The notes beneath the pieces are model-generated. The model had not been told where the DNA came from, searched no databases, and was given only the letters and a program-made list of their open reading frames with translations. A stretch of DNA of 64,000 nt from Microbacteriaceae bacterium PS02067 (GTDB lineage Bacteria; Actinomycetota; Actinomycetes; Actinomycetales; Microbacteriaceae), in contig JASCPG010000005.1 of NCBI GenBank assembly GCA_029960085.1, positions 28,249 through 92,248 of the forward strand. The letters are read 5' to 3'. The position numbers and the translations under genes were made by a program. Of this stretch, positions 1-8,021 are shown piece by piece (positions within the stretch are counted from its first letter, which is position 1; every line of letters begins with the position of its first letter).

Positions 1-372
1 GTCGCCTGCATGGCGGCGATGGTGCTCTCGGGGATCTTCAGCGCACTCTGGGCGAGCCGTCACTCGCCGTACGAGGAGACCCGCGCGATGAGCCGCGCCC
101 TCGCCGCCTCGCTGCTCACCGCCGCCGTGCTGCTGCTGTTCTTCGACGGTCTGTCGTTCCCGATGTCGGCGGGGCTCATCTTCTTCCTCGCCGGGCTCTG
201 CGGCGCGCTCCGCACGATCGCCGCGTCGGACGACCTGCTCGTGCGCGATCTGGGGCGGGTCTCGCGCGCCGAGCCGGAGGACAGCGTCTCCGGCGAGGGC
301 GTCCGTCCGTCGAGCATCGCCGCGCGCGACCCCGCTTTCCGCTTCGCCACTGCCCGATCCGAGGACACCTGA
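1..372 (+). CDS. C-terminal end of an O-antigen ligase/polymerase-like membrane protein (partial)
   Basis: The reading frame is open from the first base, so the gene begins outside the window and only about 123 residues remain. They contain two hydrophobic segments separated by a short charged stretch (RHSPYEETRAMSRAL). The second segment includes FFDGLSFPMSAGL, which resembles the last membrane helices of Wzy/WaaL-type O-antigen polymerases or ligases. A polar cytoplasmic tail follows. The TGA stop overlaps the ATG of the downstream ligase (TGATG), so the two are probably translated together. Its position at the head of a polysaccharide gene set supports a role in polymerising or ligating lipid-linked repeat units. 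The family call rests on a short fragment. Confidence 0.55.
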   Translation, partial: VACMAAMVLSGIFSALWASRHSPYEETRAMSRALAASLLTAAVLLLFFDGLSFPMSAGLIFFLAGLCGALRTIAASDDLLVRDLGRVSRAEPEDSVSGEGVRPSSIAARDPAFRFATARSEDT

Positions 373-1952
373 TGCGCATCCATCTCCACGACCTGCTCGC
401 CGAGCGAGCATTCACGCATCCGAACGACCCGGCGCTCACGTCCGGCGATCGGACGCTGAGCTACGGAGAGCTGTGGGCGCAGACTCGCGATACGGCGTTG
501 CAGTTGCGCGCTCTCGGCGTCACCCGCGGTGATCGAGTCGCGATCTACCTCGAGAAGCGTCTGGAGACCGTCGCGGCGATCTTCGGCACGTCCGCTGCCG
601 ACGCCGTGTTCGTGCCGATCAACCACGTGCTCAAGCCCGCGCAGGTCGGGCACATCCTCGCTGACAGCGGCGCACGTGTGCTCATCACCTCAGCCGACCG
701 TCTCGCCCAGCTGGCGGGCGTGCTGGAGGAGACCGCCGTCACCGATGCGATCGTCGTCGGCGCCGCCGCTTCCCCCGACGCCGGGCGCGTCGCCGTTCAG
801 GCGTGGCATCCGCAGGGGTCCTCGGAGAGCGCAGAGACTGCCTTTTCCGTCGAGCTGCCACCCCCGGCGTCCATCGACCTCGACCCCGCGGCCATCCTCT
901 ACACCTCCGGGAGCACGGGCAAGCCGAAGGGCGTCGTGCTGAGCCACCGCAATCTCATCGTGGGGGCCGAGAGCGTCAGCACCTATCTGCACAACACGAG
1001 CGACGACGTCATCCTGAGCGTGCTGCCGCTGAGTTTCGACGCCGGCTTCAGCCAGGTCACGACCGCATTCGCCGTCGGCGCGCACTGCGTGCTCATGAAC
1101 TATCTGCTGCCGCGCGACGTCGTGCGCCTGTGCGAGAAGCACGGGGTGACAGGGCTCACGTGCGTGCCGCCACTGTGGTTGCAGCTGATGTCGGTGCCGT
1201 GGCCGGAACCTGTCGCGGCGCGCCTGCGATACTGGGCCAACACCGGTGGACGGATGCCGCGCAGCACGCTCGACCGCCTGCGGGAGACCTTCTCGGGTGC
1301 GGCGCCCTACCTCATGTACGGTCTCACCGAGGCGTTCCGCTCGACCTACCTCGACCCGGCCGAGGTCGACCGTCGTCCGGACTCCATCGGCAAGGCGATC
1401 CCGAACGCCGAGATCCTCGTCCTCCGCCCGGACGGCACCGTCTGCGAGCCCGGCGAGGAGGGAGAGCTCGTGCATCGGGGAGCCCTCGTGGCACTCGGCT
1501 ATTGGAACGATGCGGCACGCACGGCCGAGCGATTCCGCCCGATCGTGCGCCCCGACCAGCCGTGGCGGGCTCCTGAGACGGCGGTATGGTCCGGTGACAC
1601 TGTCGTGGCTGATGAGGAAGGCTTCCTGCGGTTCGTCGGTCGCGCCGACGACATGATCAAAACGTCCGGCTACCGAGTGAGCCCGACGGAACTGGAAGAG
1701 GCCGCGTATGCGACCGGTCTGGTCGGGGACGTCGTGGCGGTCGGGGTGGAAGACCCCGCCCTCGGCCAGCGCATCGTGATGGTCGTCACGGCAGCCGGCG
1801 ACGCCCTCGAGGAGCAGGCGCTCGTCGCCGCGCTGCGGCCGCGTCTGCCCGCCTACATGCTCCCTTCCCGCGTGGTGATCTGCTCGGAGCTGCCCCGATC
1901 CCCGAACGGCAAGTTCGACCGCCCTCTCATCGTCCGCGAGGTATCCGCATGA
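372..1952 (+). CDS. AMP-forming acyl-CoA/acyl-ACP ligase of the polysaccharide-associated type
   Basis: A 526-residue ANL-superfamily adenylating enzyme. The phosphate-binding loop YTSGSTGKPKG is near residues 176-186, the A5 motif YGLTE near 316, the hinge GRADDMIKTSGYRVSP near 420-435, and the C-terminal catalytic lysine in NGKFDR. Such enzymes activate a carboxylate with ATP and load it on a thiol, either CoA or a carrier protein. It overlaps the next gene by 4 bases and is followed by a PLP decarboxylase and an acyl carrier protein. The same trio is known beside exosortase/EPS loci. In butirosin synthesis (BtrJ/BtrK/BtrI) an equivalent trio loads glutamate on an ACP and decarboxylates it there. 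The likely role here is loading an amino acid onto the ACP encoded at 3201. The substrate cannot be read from the sequence. Confidence 0.85.
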   Translation: MRIHLHDLLAERAFTHPNDPALTSGDRTLSYGELWAQTRDTALQLRALGVTRGDRVAIYLEKRLETVAAIFGTSAADAVFVPINHVLKPAQVGHILADSGARVLITSADRLAQLAGVLEETAVTDAIVVGAAASPDAGRVAVQAWHPQGSSESAETAFSVELPPPASIDLDPAAILYTSGSTGKPKGVVLSHRNLIVGAESVSTYLHNTSDDVILSVLPLSFDAGFSQVTTAFAVGAHCVLMNYLLPRDVVRLCEKHGVTGLTCVPPLWLQLMSVPWPEPVAARLRYWANTGGRMPRSTLDRLRETFSGAAPYLMYGLTEAFRSTYLDPAEVDRRPDSIGKAIPNAEILVLRPDGTVCEPGEEGELVHRGALVALGYWNDAARTAERFRPIVRPDQPWRAPETAVWSGDTVVADEEGFLRFVGRADDMIKTSGYRVSPTELEEAAYATGLVGDVVAVGVEDPALGQRIVMVVTAAGDALEEQALVAALRPRLPAYMLPSRVVICSELPRSPNGKFDRPLIVREVSA

Positions 1953-3175
1953 CTCCGCACGAACACGCGACCCGCTTCGGCACGATCGACGGCGAGCTCC
2001 GCCTCGGCGGCCAACCGCTGAGCCGCGTGGCGGCGCGCGTCGGACAGACACCGTTCTTCGCGTACGACCGGTCGCTGCTCGACGCCCGAGTCGACGAACT
2101 GCGCGGCCTTCTGCCCGCGCGTGTCGAGCTCAGCTACGCCATGAAGGCGAATCCCATGCCCGCGCTCGTGCAGCACCTCGCGCGTCGCGTCGACCGCATC
2201 GACGTCGCCTCGGCGGGGGAGATGCAGCACGCGCTGGACACCGGCATCCGTGCCGATCGGGTCAGCTTCGCCGGACCCGGGAAGACCCCCGCGGAGATCC
2301 GGCAGGCCGTCGCTGCCGGCATCATCGTCGAGGTCGAGTCGGCGACGGAGCTCGCGCGCGTCACCGCGGCGGCGGGGCAGCTCGGGGTGCGCGCGCTCGC
2401 CGCGGTGCGCGTCAATCCCGATTTCGCCGTCAAGGGCTCGGGTATGCGCATGGGCGGCGGGCCGCAGCAGTTCGGGATCGATGCCGAACAGGTACCGGAC
2501 GTCCTCGCGTGCGCCGGCGACGCGGTGGACATCCTCGGATTCCATGTGTTCGCGGGTTCGCAGAATCTGCAGGCGGACATCATCGCGGAGGCGCAGCGGC
2601 GCACCGTCGACCTCGTGACGGACCTCGCCGAGCACCTGCCCGGACCGCTGCGATACCTGAACCTCGGCGGCGGTTTCGGCATCCCTTACACCGCCCGCGA
2701 CCAGCCGCTGGATCTGCGCGCTGTCGCCGAAGGGCTGGCGGAACTCGTCGATGGGCCGATCGCCGCGCGATTCCCCGAGGCGAGCCCCGTCATCGAGCTG
2801 GGGCGCTTCCTCGTGGGGGAGTGCGGGGTCTACGTCACGCGGGTCGTCGATCGCAAGGTCTCGCGCGGCAAGACGTTCGTCGTCGTCGACGGCGGCATGC
2901 ACCACCAACTGGCCGCGTCGGGCAACTTCGGCCAGGCGATCCGCCGCAACTACCCGGTCGTCGTCGGCAATCGCGCGACCGATGCGAAGGACGACGATGT
3001 CGTGACGGTCGTCGGATGCCTCTGCACGCCACTCGACCTGCTGGCCGACGACGTGCCGCTGCCGGACGCCGACATCGACGACCTGATCGTCGTGTTCCAG
3101 CAGGGCGCGTACGGACTCACCGCCAGCCCCACCGCCTTCCTCGGACACCCGGCACCCGCCGAGGTGCTCGTCTGA
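1949..3175 (+). CDS. PLP-dependent decarboxylase, fold type III (DAP/ornithine decarboxylase-like)
   Basis: 408 residues with the full alanine-racemase-fold decarboxylase signature. The Schiff-base lysine is Lys66 in YAMKANPM, the glycine-rich phosphate-binding segment is LNLGGGFGIPY, and the C-terminal active-site block is GCLCTPLDLL followed by GAYG. The length fits the EPS/exosortase-associated decarboxylase group. The start ATG overlaps the ligase stop (ATGA), which indicates translational coupling. The gene lies between an adenylating ligase and an ACP, so it may decarboxylate a carrier-bound amino acid, as BtrK does in butirosin synthesis, rather than free diaminopimelate. That is inference from context. 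Free lysA activity is an alternative, but the neighbourhood argues against a primary-metabolism role. Confidence 0.87.
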   Translation: MTPHEHATRFGTIDGELRLGGQPLSRVAARVGQTPFFAYDRSLLDARVDELRGLLPARVELSYAMKANPMPALVQHLARRVDRIDVASAGEMQHALDTGIRADRVSFAGPGKTPAEIRQAVAAGIIVEVESATELARVTAAAGQLGVRALAAVRVNPDFAVKGSGMRMGGGPQQFGIDAEQVPDVLACAGDAVDILGFHVFAGSQNLQADIIAEAQRRTVDLVTDLAEHLPGPLRYLNLGGGFGIPYTARDQPLDLRAVAEGLAELVDGPIAARFPEASPVIELGRFLVGECGVYVTRVVDRKVSRGKTFVVVDGGMHHQLAASGNFGQAIRRNYPVVVGNRATDAKDDDVVTVVGCLCTPLDLLADDVPLPDADIDDLIVVFQQGAYGLTASPTAFLGHPAPAEVLV

Positions 3176-3200
3176 CCCCCGATCCGAACCAGGAGACCCC

Positions 3201-3458
3201 ATGGCCACCGACACTCTGAACGCCGTGCGCGAGGTGCTCATCGACGCGCTCGATCTCACGCAACAGCCCGACGAGCTCACTCGGGAGACCGCGCTGTTCG
3301 GCGCACTCCCCGAACTCGACTCCTTCGGCGTCGTCGCGCTCGTCGGCGCGCTCGAGGACCGTTTCGACATCGTGATCGACGACGACGAGTTCGGAGCCGA
3401 GCTGTTCGAGAGCGTCGGCACGCTCACCGACTTCGTCGACGCGAAGCTCGCGGTCTGA
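3201..3458 (+). CDS. Acyl carrier protein of the polysaccharide locus
   Basis: 85 residues, acidic and helical, with the phosphopantetheine attachment site in ELDSFGVV (Ser41). The usual DSL motif is DSF here, as in several carrier proteins outside fatty-acid synthesis. It follows the decarboxylase after 25 bases with an AGGAG-like site just upstream, and is the last gene of the plus-strand run. A perfect 14-bp hairpin sits right behind it. It probably carries the acyl or aminoacyl group made by the two upstream enzymes. The acpS gene at 19206 could supply its prosthetic group. Confidence 0.85.
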   Translation: MATDTLNAVREVLIDALDLTQQPDELTRETALFGALPELDSFGVVALVGALEDRFDIVIDDDEFGAELFESVGTLTDFVDAKLAV

Positions 3459-3463
3459 CAGGC

Positions 3464-3498
3464 GGTGACGCGCCGCGCGCTGCCCGCGGCGCGTCACC
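3464..3498. terminator. Bidirectional terminator between the ACP and GNAT genes
   Basis: A perfect 14-bp inverted repeat, GGTGACGCGCCGCG with its complement at 3485-3498 and a 7-base loop. It lies directly after the ACP stop and includes the stop codon of the convergent GNAT gene, so it can serve both transcripts. Confidence 0.75.
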
Positions 3499-4351
3499 AG
3501 GCGAGCAGTGCGAGCTCGCTGTACATGTAGTCCACATCGGCGTCGGCCACGTCCCCGCGCACCATCTTCGGGCGCGGGTGCGCGAGTGCGCGACCCAGTC
3601 CGTCGGTGAAGCCGAGGATCCGGCGCTCGGCGAGGGTGAACGGCAGACGGTGTCGCAACAGAATGCGTGACCGGACGCCGCCCCATGCCTCTCTCAGCAG
3701 CCCGCGGTCGCCGCCAACGTACAGGGGCGCCGCGAACAGTCGCAGGCGTTTACGGGACGTCGCGCGGAACACCAGGTACGCGTAGTCGCTGCCGCGCTGC
3801 ACGAGCAGGTGACGCGCAGCCGAGGCATCCGCGTGATCCCGGTAGACCTCGGCGTCGCGGTCGCGGAGCACGCTGCCCAGAGCGGCCGGGTCCTCCGTGA
3901 GACGCACACCGCGCGGGGCGGGGCGGGGGCCGTTCACGATGAGTCGCGTCGTGCTGTCGAGCGTGCGCATGCCGAGGCGCTCGTTCATCGCGATGACGTT
4001 GCCGCTCGGCGAGAAATCGGTGAACACGTAACCGGGCTGCGCGAGCAGGGCGCGCACGAGTTTGAGGCTGTGCATGCGGTACTCCTCGCGCACGCAGAAC
4101 GCCGCGAGGTTGCATGTGGTGAGGGGGCCCGTGCTGGTCTCGCGGCGCGCGTACACGGCGGCGTAGACCCCGACGACCTCGCCGTCGACGGTGAGCTGGA
4201 ACCCCCGATTCGGCCCCGCGTCCGGCCACGAAGGTTGCAGCAGCGCCTGCCAGCGGGCGACGCTGACCGCGGAGTTGAGCTCGGTGTGGAGGAACCGGGC
4301 CGCGGGCCCGGTGTCATCTGCGGTGATCGGCGAGGTCTCGACGCGTGCCAT
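3494..4351 (-). CDS. GNAT-family N-acyltransferase of the polysaccharide locus
   Basis: 285 residues. The N-terminal half is GNAT-like: a beta-strand block (FQLTVDGEVVGVYAAVYA), a central strand with NLAAFCVREEYR, and a later helix with SPSGNVIAMNERLGM, as in acetyltransferases that modify polysaccharide precursors. The C-terminal 120 residues are less familiar. The ATG at 4351 was chosen because it lies 5 bases after the stop of the upstream glycosyltransferase; an open frame further upstream runs inside that gene. It is the third gene of a minus-strand operon with two glycosyltransferases. It may transfer the acyl group prepared by the convergent ligase/decarboxylase/ACP genes to a sugar amine. 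That link is inference. Confidence 0.7.
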   Translation of the reverse strand: MARVETSPITADDTGPAARFLHTELNSAVSVARWQALLQPSWPDAGPNRGFQLTVDGEVVGVYAAVYARRETSTGPLTTCNLAAFCVREEYRMHSLKLVRALLAQPGYVFTDFSPSGNVIAMNERLGMRTLDSTTRLIVNGPRPAPRGVRLTEDPAALGSVLRDRDAEVYRDHADASAARHLLVQRGSDYAYLVFRATSRKRLRLFAAPLYVGGDRGLLREAWGGVRSRILLRHRLPFTLAERRILGFTDGLGRALAHPRPKMVRGDVADADVDYMYSELALLAW

Positions 4352-4355
4352 GGGC

Positions 4356-5783
4356 TCAGCCTCTTTCCCGGTGAGCGTTATGCGCGGCGGCCGCGCGGAT
4401 GACAGCCGCGTGCCCCGCGAGCATCGCCTCGACTCCCGAACGCTCGTCATCGGCAGCACCCGTCGCGGCGGCGCCCCCGGAGCGTTCACGGAGGACCGTT
4501 GCGGCGATCCGACGCACACCCTCGCGAAGCTCGGCGGCGTTGGACTGGCGACGCGAGCGCCGGCGGGCTGCCCGCACGCGACCGTCGCTGACGGCGTCGG
4601 CCGCGCCGGTCGCATTCGCGATCAGCACCGAGCGCCCCGCATCCCGTTCCACGAGTTCTCGCGCCCCGCCGACGTCGCTGAGCAGCACGGGGTGCCCGAA
4701 CGCCATCGCCTCGGTCGCCGCCACGGGCCACCCCTCGAAGAAGGAATCGAGGACGAAGGCATCCGCCGCAGAAAGGAGTGTGCGGGCATCCGAGTTGCCG
4801 AGCAGATGGATGCGGTCAGCGGCGGGACCTGAGCGGCGTAGCGCGTCGGTGCGGCGCACCTCGACGCGGTCGGACGCGTCCCCCGCGCAGATCAGATGGA
4901 CGGGGGGCGACGTGTCCGCCAGCGCCGGGGCGATCGCCGCGACGAGCCCCGCATAGTTCTTCTGCGCGTCGTAGCGGGCGAGACTCACGAACACGATCGC
5001 GTCCCCCAGGTCGTGCTCGATCGCGAGGGAGAGCGCGGTGCGTGCGGCTGCCCGCTCCTGTGCGGTGGGTCGTGCCACGGTGGGGGCGCCGTTCGGCACC
5101 ACCGTCACCGGAACGCGGATGTCTGCGCGCTGCAGATGGAAGTCGCGCACGGTGGCGCTCACCGCAATGGCCGCCACCGATCCCGCGGCGAGGGCGGTGA
5201 ACTCGCGCCAGCGCGCCGGTGTGTAGTGGATCTCGGTGTTGTGCATCACCGGAATGAGCGGTACCCCGCTCGCGAGGAGTGCGCGTTCGATGAACGGCGA
5301 GGCGCTGTGCGACTGCGCCACATCGGGGCTGAGGCGGGCGATCGCCGCGGATGCCTCCGCCTCGTCGCCGACCGAGACGACGTCGATCCCCGCGGAGCGA
5401 AGCCGGGCGGCGCGCTCGCCGTCACCGCGGCAGAGCACGATGGGCCGGACCTCGTACCGGTCGAGTCCGCGTGCGAGCATCTCGATCACGGTTCCGATGC
5501 CGCCCACGTCGAGCCCGTCCGCCGCGAGCAGGCACACCGTCGGCGCACCGCGATCCGTTCCCGAGTCGGTCTCGCTCGCGGCAGGGGAGGCCGACGCGGG
5601 CGATGGTCGTTCGGGTGCGTCGTCGGCCGCGCGCAGGGTCGGGAGCGGACGGCGGAGCACGGCAGCGGTCAGTCGATGCACGTACCCGTAGCGCACGCGA
5701 GGAGGCAGACAGTCGGTGAGGAACACCACGACGCCCCACGCCGATGCGGCGAGGCCGGCGGCGCGGCGCCGGGCGTCAGGCAA
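4356..5783 (-). CDS. Glycosyltransferase family 4 (GT-B fold)
   Basis: 475 residues. The N-terminal Rossmann-like domain contains GGIGTVIEMLARGL (nucleotide-sugar or acceptor binding loop). The C-terminal domain carries VVPNGAP, FVSLARYDAQKN and the GT4 signature around DSFFEGWPVAATEAMAFGHPV, with the EGWP/E-x7-E pair. The extreme N-terminus has a short hydrophobic stretch (GLAASAWGVVVFL) that may attach the protein to the membrane. The start overlaps the upstream glycosyltransferase by 8 bases. It transfers a sugar to a lipid-linked or growing polysaccharide; donor and acceptor are unknown. Confidence 0.85.
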   Translation of the reverse strand: MPDARRRAAGLAASAWGVVVFLTDCLPPRVRYGYVHRLTAAVLRRPLPTLRAADDAPERPSPASASPAASETDSGTDRGAPTVCLLAADGLDVGGIGTVIEMLARGLDRYEVRPIVLCRGDGERAARLRSAGIDVVSVGDEAEASAAIARLSPDVAQSHSASPFIERALLASGVPLIPVMHNTEIHYTPARWREFTALAAGSVAAIAVSATVRDFHLQRADIRVPVTVVPNGAPTVARPTAQERAAARTALSLAIEHDLGDAIVFVSLARYDAQKNYAGLVAAIAPALADTSPPVHLICAGDASDRVEVRRTDALRRSGPAADRIHLLGNSDARTLLSAADAFVLDSFFEGWPVAATEAMAFGHPVLLSDVGGARELVERDAGRSVLIANATGAADAVSDGRVRAARRRSRRQSNAAELREGVRRIAATVLRERSGGAAATGAADDERSGVEAMLAGHAAVIRAAAAHNAHRERG

Positions 5784-6972
5784 GGCCCGGGACGGGTTGG
5801 TTGCGCCACGACGGCCAGAGGGACGCGAGTTCGGCGGCGGTGACCCCGAACAGCGCCCACTGGCCGGTGGAGTGAGAATTGCCGAGAAGATGGGGCTCGT
5901 CCTCGAGCGGGCCCCACGCGGCCAGGACGTCGGGGGTGAGGCTCGCGACGAAGATCAGCTCGTCGGGTTGACGCTCGGCGATCATCCGGCGCGCCTCGTC
6001 GGCACCTGCCGCCGTGACACGGAACGGCCGGCCGAACCGGTCGAGGTGCTGCGAGAAGGTCGCGACAGCCTCCGGGTCGAGGTCGATGACGTGCAGGGAT
6101 GCCTTGCCACCCGTTTCGAGGGCGTCGTCGATCAGCATCCGAATGTCCGCGAGCACCTGTGCGCTGTCGGGGCTCGCCCGGCGCGTCGTCCGGGCGACGA
6201 GCGACTCGTTCCACCACAGCCGCGCACTGTTGTAGCGCCGGAGCCCCGCCGAGAGCCGGTCGGCCGTGGCCCCCGAGCGGCGGATCGTGCCGCAGGTCGT
6301 GTGCAGCGGAAGCAGTTCGGGGTACGCGTCTCCCACGTGTCGATGCGCGAGGTCGAGCTTGGCGAGGTTCGTGCTCAGGCTGTTGTGCGTGAGCGGGATG
6401 TCGCGTGCGACCGCTCGCAGCCCGGCGCGCCGCATCCGGGCCGCGTACTCGACGCCGTAGGCATGCCACGCCAGGAGCGGCTCTTCGGCGAACGGCTCGC
6501 GGAGGATCTGGTCGCGCGTCGTCATCAACAGGACCTCGTCGAGGGAGTCCACGTCGCGCGGAGTCGGTGCGAGCTCACCGATCGGCACGATCCGGTCGCG
6601 GATCCGGCCGACGATGCTGCGGTCGGCGTCGATGCCGCAGGCGCCCAGGATGCCGATGTCGGTGGCATCCAGCAGCTCCGCGGCGACCTCTTCGAGCCGC
6701 GGCAGCGAATGGAGCACGACATCCTGGTGCACGAAGACGACCACGGGATTCCGTGCGATCCGAGCGCCGTGGTTCAGCGCCGCACCTGCGGTCGAGAACC
6801 GACCCTCACGGTTGTCGACCGCGATCAGCTCCGTTTCGGGGGCATCCGTGCTCTGGGCCCTCACCGATTGGCGCAGGCACGAGTCCAGAACGGCCTCGTC
6901 GTTGTAGACGCACACGATCGAAACGGGTGCGCGGCGGGCGTTCTCGGCGTTGTGATCGGATGTCGAGGACAC
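5776..6972 (-). CDS. Glycosyltransferase family 2-like protein
   Basis: 398 residues with an N-terminal GT-A domain: SIVCVYNDEAVLDSCL, the nucleotide-binding segment LIAVDNREGRFSTAGAALNHG, and VVFVHQDVVLHS, which replaces the classical DxD with HQD. The last 150 residues, with no transmembrane segment, do not resemble a domain I can name. Two adjacent GTG codons could start it. I prefer the one at 6972 because a -10 box TAGAAT lies exactly 6 bases upstream, which would make the transcript leaderless. It heads the minus operon with the GT4 and GNAT genes and is divergent from another family 2 enzyme. Confidence 0.75.
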   Translation of the reverse strand: MSSTSDHNAENARRAPVSIVCVYNDEAVLDSCLRQSVRAQSTDAPETELIAVDNREGRFSTAGAALNHGARIARNPVVVFVHQDVVLHSLPRLEEVAAELLDATDIGILGACGIDADRSIVGRIRDRIVPIGELAPTPRDVDSLDEVLLMTTRDQILREPFAEEPLLAWHAYGVEYAARMRRAGLRAVARDIPLTHNSLSTNLAKLDLAHRHVGDAYPELLPLHTTCGTIRRSGATADRLSAGLRRYNSARLWWNESLVARTTRRASPDSAQVLADIRMLIDDALETGGKASLHVIDLDPEAVATFSQHLDRFGRPFRVTAAGADEARRMIAERQPDELIFVASLTPDVLAAWGPLEDEPHLLGNSHSTGQWALFGVTAAELASLWPSWRNQPVPGLA

Positions 6973-6978
6973 CACAGA

Positions 6979-6984
6979 ATTCTA
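6979..6984 (-). promoter_or_regulatory. -10 box of the minus-strand glycosyltransferase operon
   Basis: TAGAAT read on the minus strand, 6 bases before the GTG at 6972. No ribosome-binding site precedes that codon. Confidence 0.5.
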
Positions 6985-6995
6985 CGGGGGATCAC

Positions 6996-7001
6996 TAGGC
7001 T
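6996..7001 (+). promoter_or_regulatory. -10 box of the divergent glycosyltransferase gene
   Basis: TAGGCT followed by 6 bases and the GTG at 7008. It lies 11 bases from the opposite-strand -10 box, so the two promoters are back to back. Confidence 0.55.
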
Positions 7002-7007
7002 GGACCA

Positions 7008-7907
7008 GTGGAAATCGATGTCGCTGCCGTCGTCGTGACATACAACAGCGAGGATCACGTCGCGGGGCTGCTGGACAGTGTCGGTCCCGCGCTCGGGGCG
7101 CTCTCGGGAGCGATCGTCGTGGTGGACAACGGCTCCACCGACCGCACTCTCGAGATCCTCGACGAGCGCACCGACTGCGTCGTCATCCGCTCCACGAACA
7201 TCGGGTACGCGGCGGGCATGAACCGCGCCATCGCCGCCGCGCCCGAGGCGCGGGCATTCCTCATCCTCAACCCCGACGCCACGCTCGACCCGGACTCGGT
7301 CGAGACGATGATGCGCGTGTTGGCGCAACCCGGAGTGGGGATCGTCGCCCCGCGCGTTCGGGAGAGCGACGGATCGCTGTCGCCGTCGCTGCGCCGGCGT
7401 CCGACGCTCGGCCGGGTGGGCGGCCTGAGCTTCACGGGGCTCGCAGCCTTCACCGAGCGCATCGAGGACCCGCGCGAGTACGAGAGCGCGCACGACGTCG
7501 ATTGGGCGGTCGGCGCTGTCCTCCTCGTCGATGCGGGCTGCTACACGGCGCTCGGGGGCATGGACGAGTCGTTCTTCCTCTACTCGGAAGAGACGGATCT
7601 GAGCCTGCGCGCGCGTGCGGGCGGATGGGCGACGCGCTACACGCCCGATGCCGGGGCCGTGCACGTCGGTGGCGGTTCGGGCGAGAGCGACTTCACCCAC
7701 ACGCTGAAGATCGTGAACCGCGTCCGCATCTACCGCCGCCTCACCGGGCCCGTGCGCGGCTGGATGTACCTGTGGGCGAGCGTGTTCGTCGAGTTGCGCC
7801 GCGCAGCCCTCGGGCGCCGCGAATCGCGGGCCGCGGTGAAGGCGCTGCTCGTTCCCTCGGCGCGGCCCGAGGTGCTCGGCCTCGGATCGGTGTTCGTTCC
7901 GCGCTGA
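7008..7907 (+). CDS. Glycosyltransferase family 2, rhamnosyltransferase-like
   Basis: 299 residues with a canonical GT-A domain: AAVVVTYNSEDHVAGLL at the N-terminus, VVDNGSTDRT, NIGYAAGMNRAI, FLILNPDATLD with the DxD-like NPDA element, and DESFFLYSEETDLSLRA near residue 190. This arrangement is typical of WbbL-like rhamnosyltransferases that extend O-antigen or galactan linkers. GTG start, apparently leaderless. It stands alone on the plus strand and ends before a strong hairpin. Donor specificity (dTDP-rhamnose) is plausible by family but not proven. Confidence 0.85.
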   Translation: MEIDVAAVVVTYNSEDHVAGLLDSVGPALGALSGAIVVVDNGSTDRTLEILDERTDCVVIRSTNIGYAAGMNRAIAAAPEARAFLILNPDATLDPDSVETMMRVLAQPGVGIVAPRVRESDGSLSPSLRRRPTLGRVGGLSFTGLAAFTERIEDPREYESAHDVDWAVGAVLLVDAGCYTALGGMDESFFLYSEETDLSLRARAGGWATRYTPDAGAVHVGGGSGESDFTHTLKIVNRVRIYRRLTGPVRGWMYLWASVFVELRRAALGRRESRAAVKALLVPSARPEVLGLGSVFVPR

Positions 7908-7965
7908 GCACGCAGCACCGCCCGGCACCGGATCGAGCTGCCGGATCGAACGGCGCCGCGTCGAA

Positions 7966-8006
7966 CCGGAACGGCCGGCCCGCATTGCGCGGACCGGCCG
8001 TTCCGG
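7966..8006. terminator. Bidirectional terminator between convergent genes
   Basis: A perfect 13-bp stem, CCGGAACGGCCGG at 7966-7978 and its complement at 7994-8006, with a 15-base loop. It lies between the glycosyltransferase ending at 7907 and the minus-strand secreted protein ending at 8022. Confidence 0.75.
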
Positions 8007-8021
8007 GTGGGGGAGCGGGCG

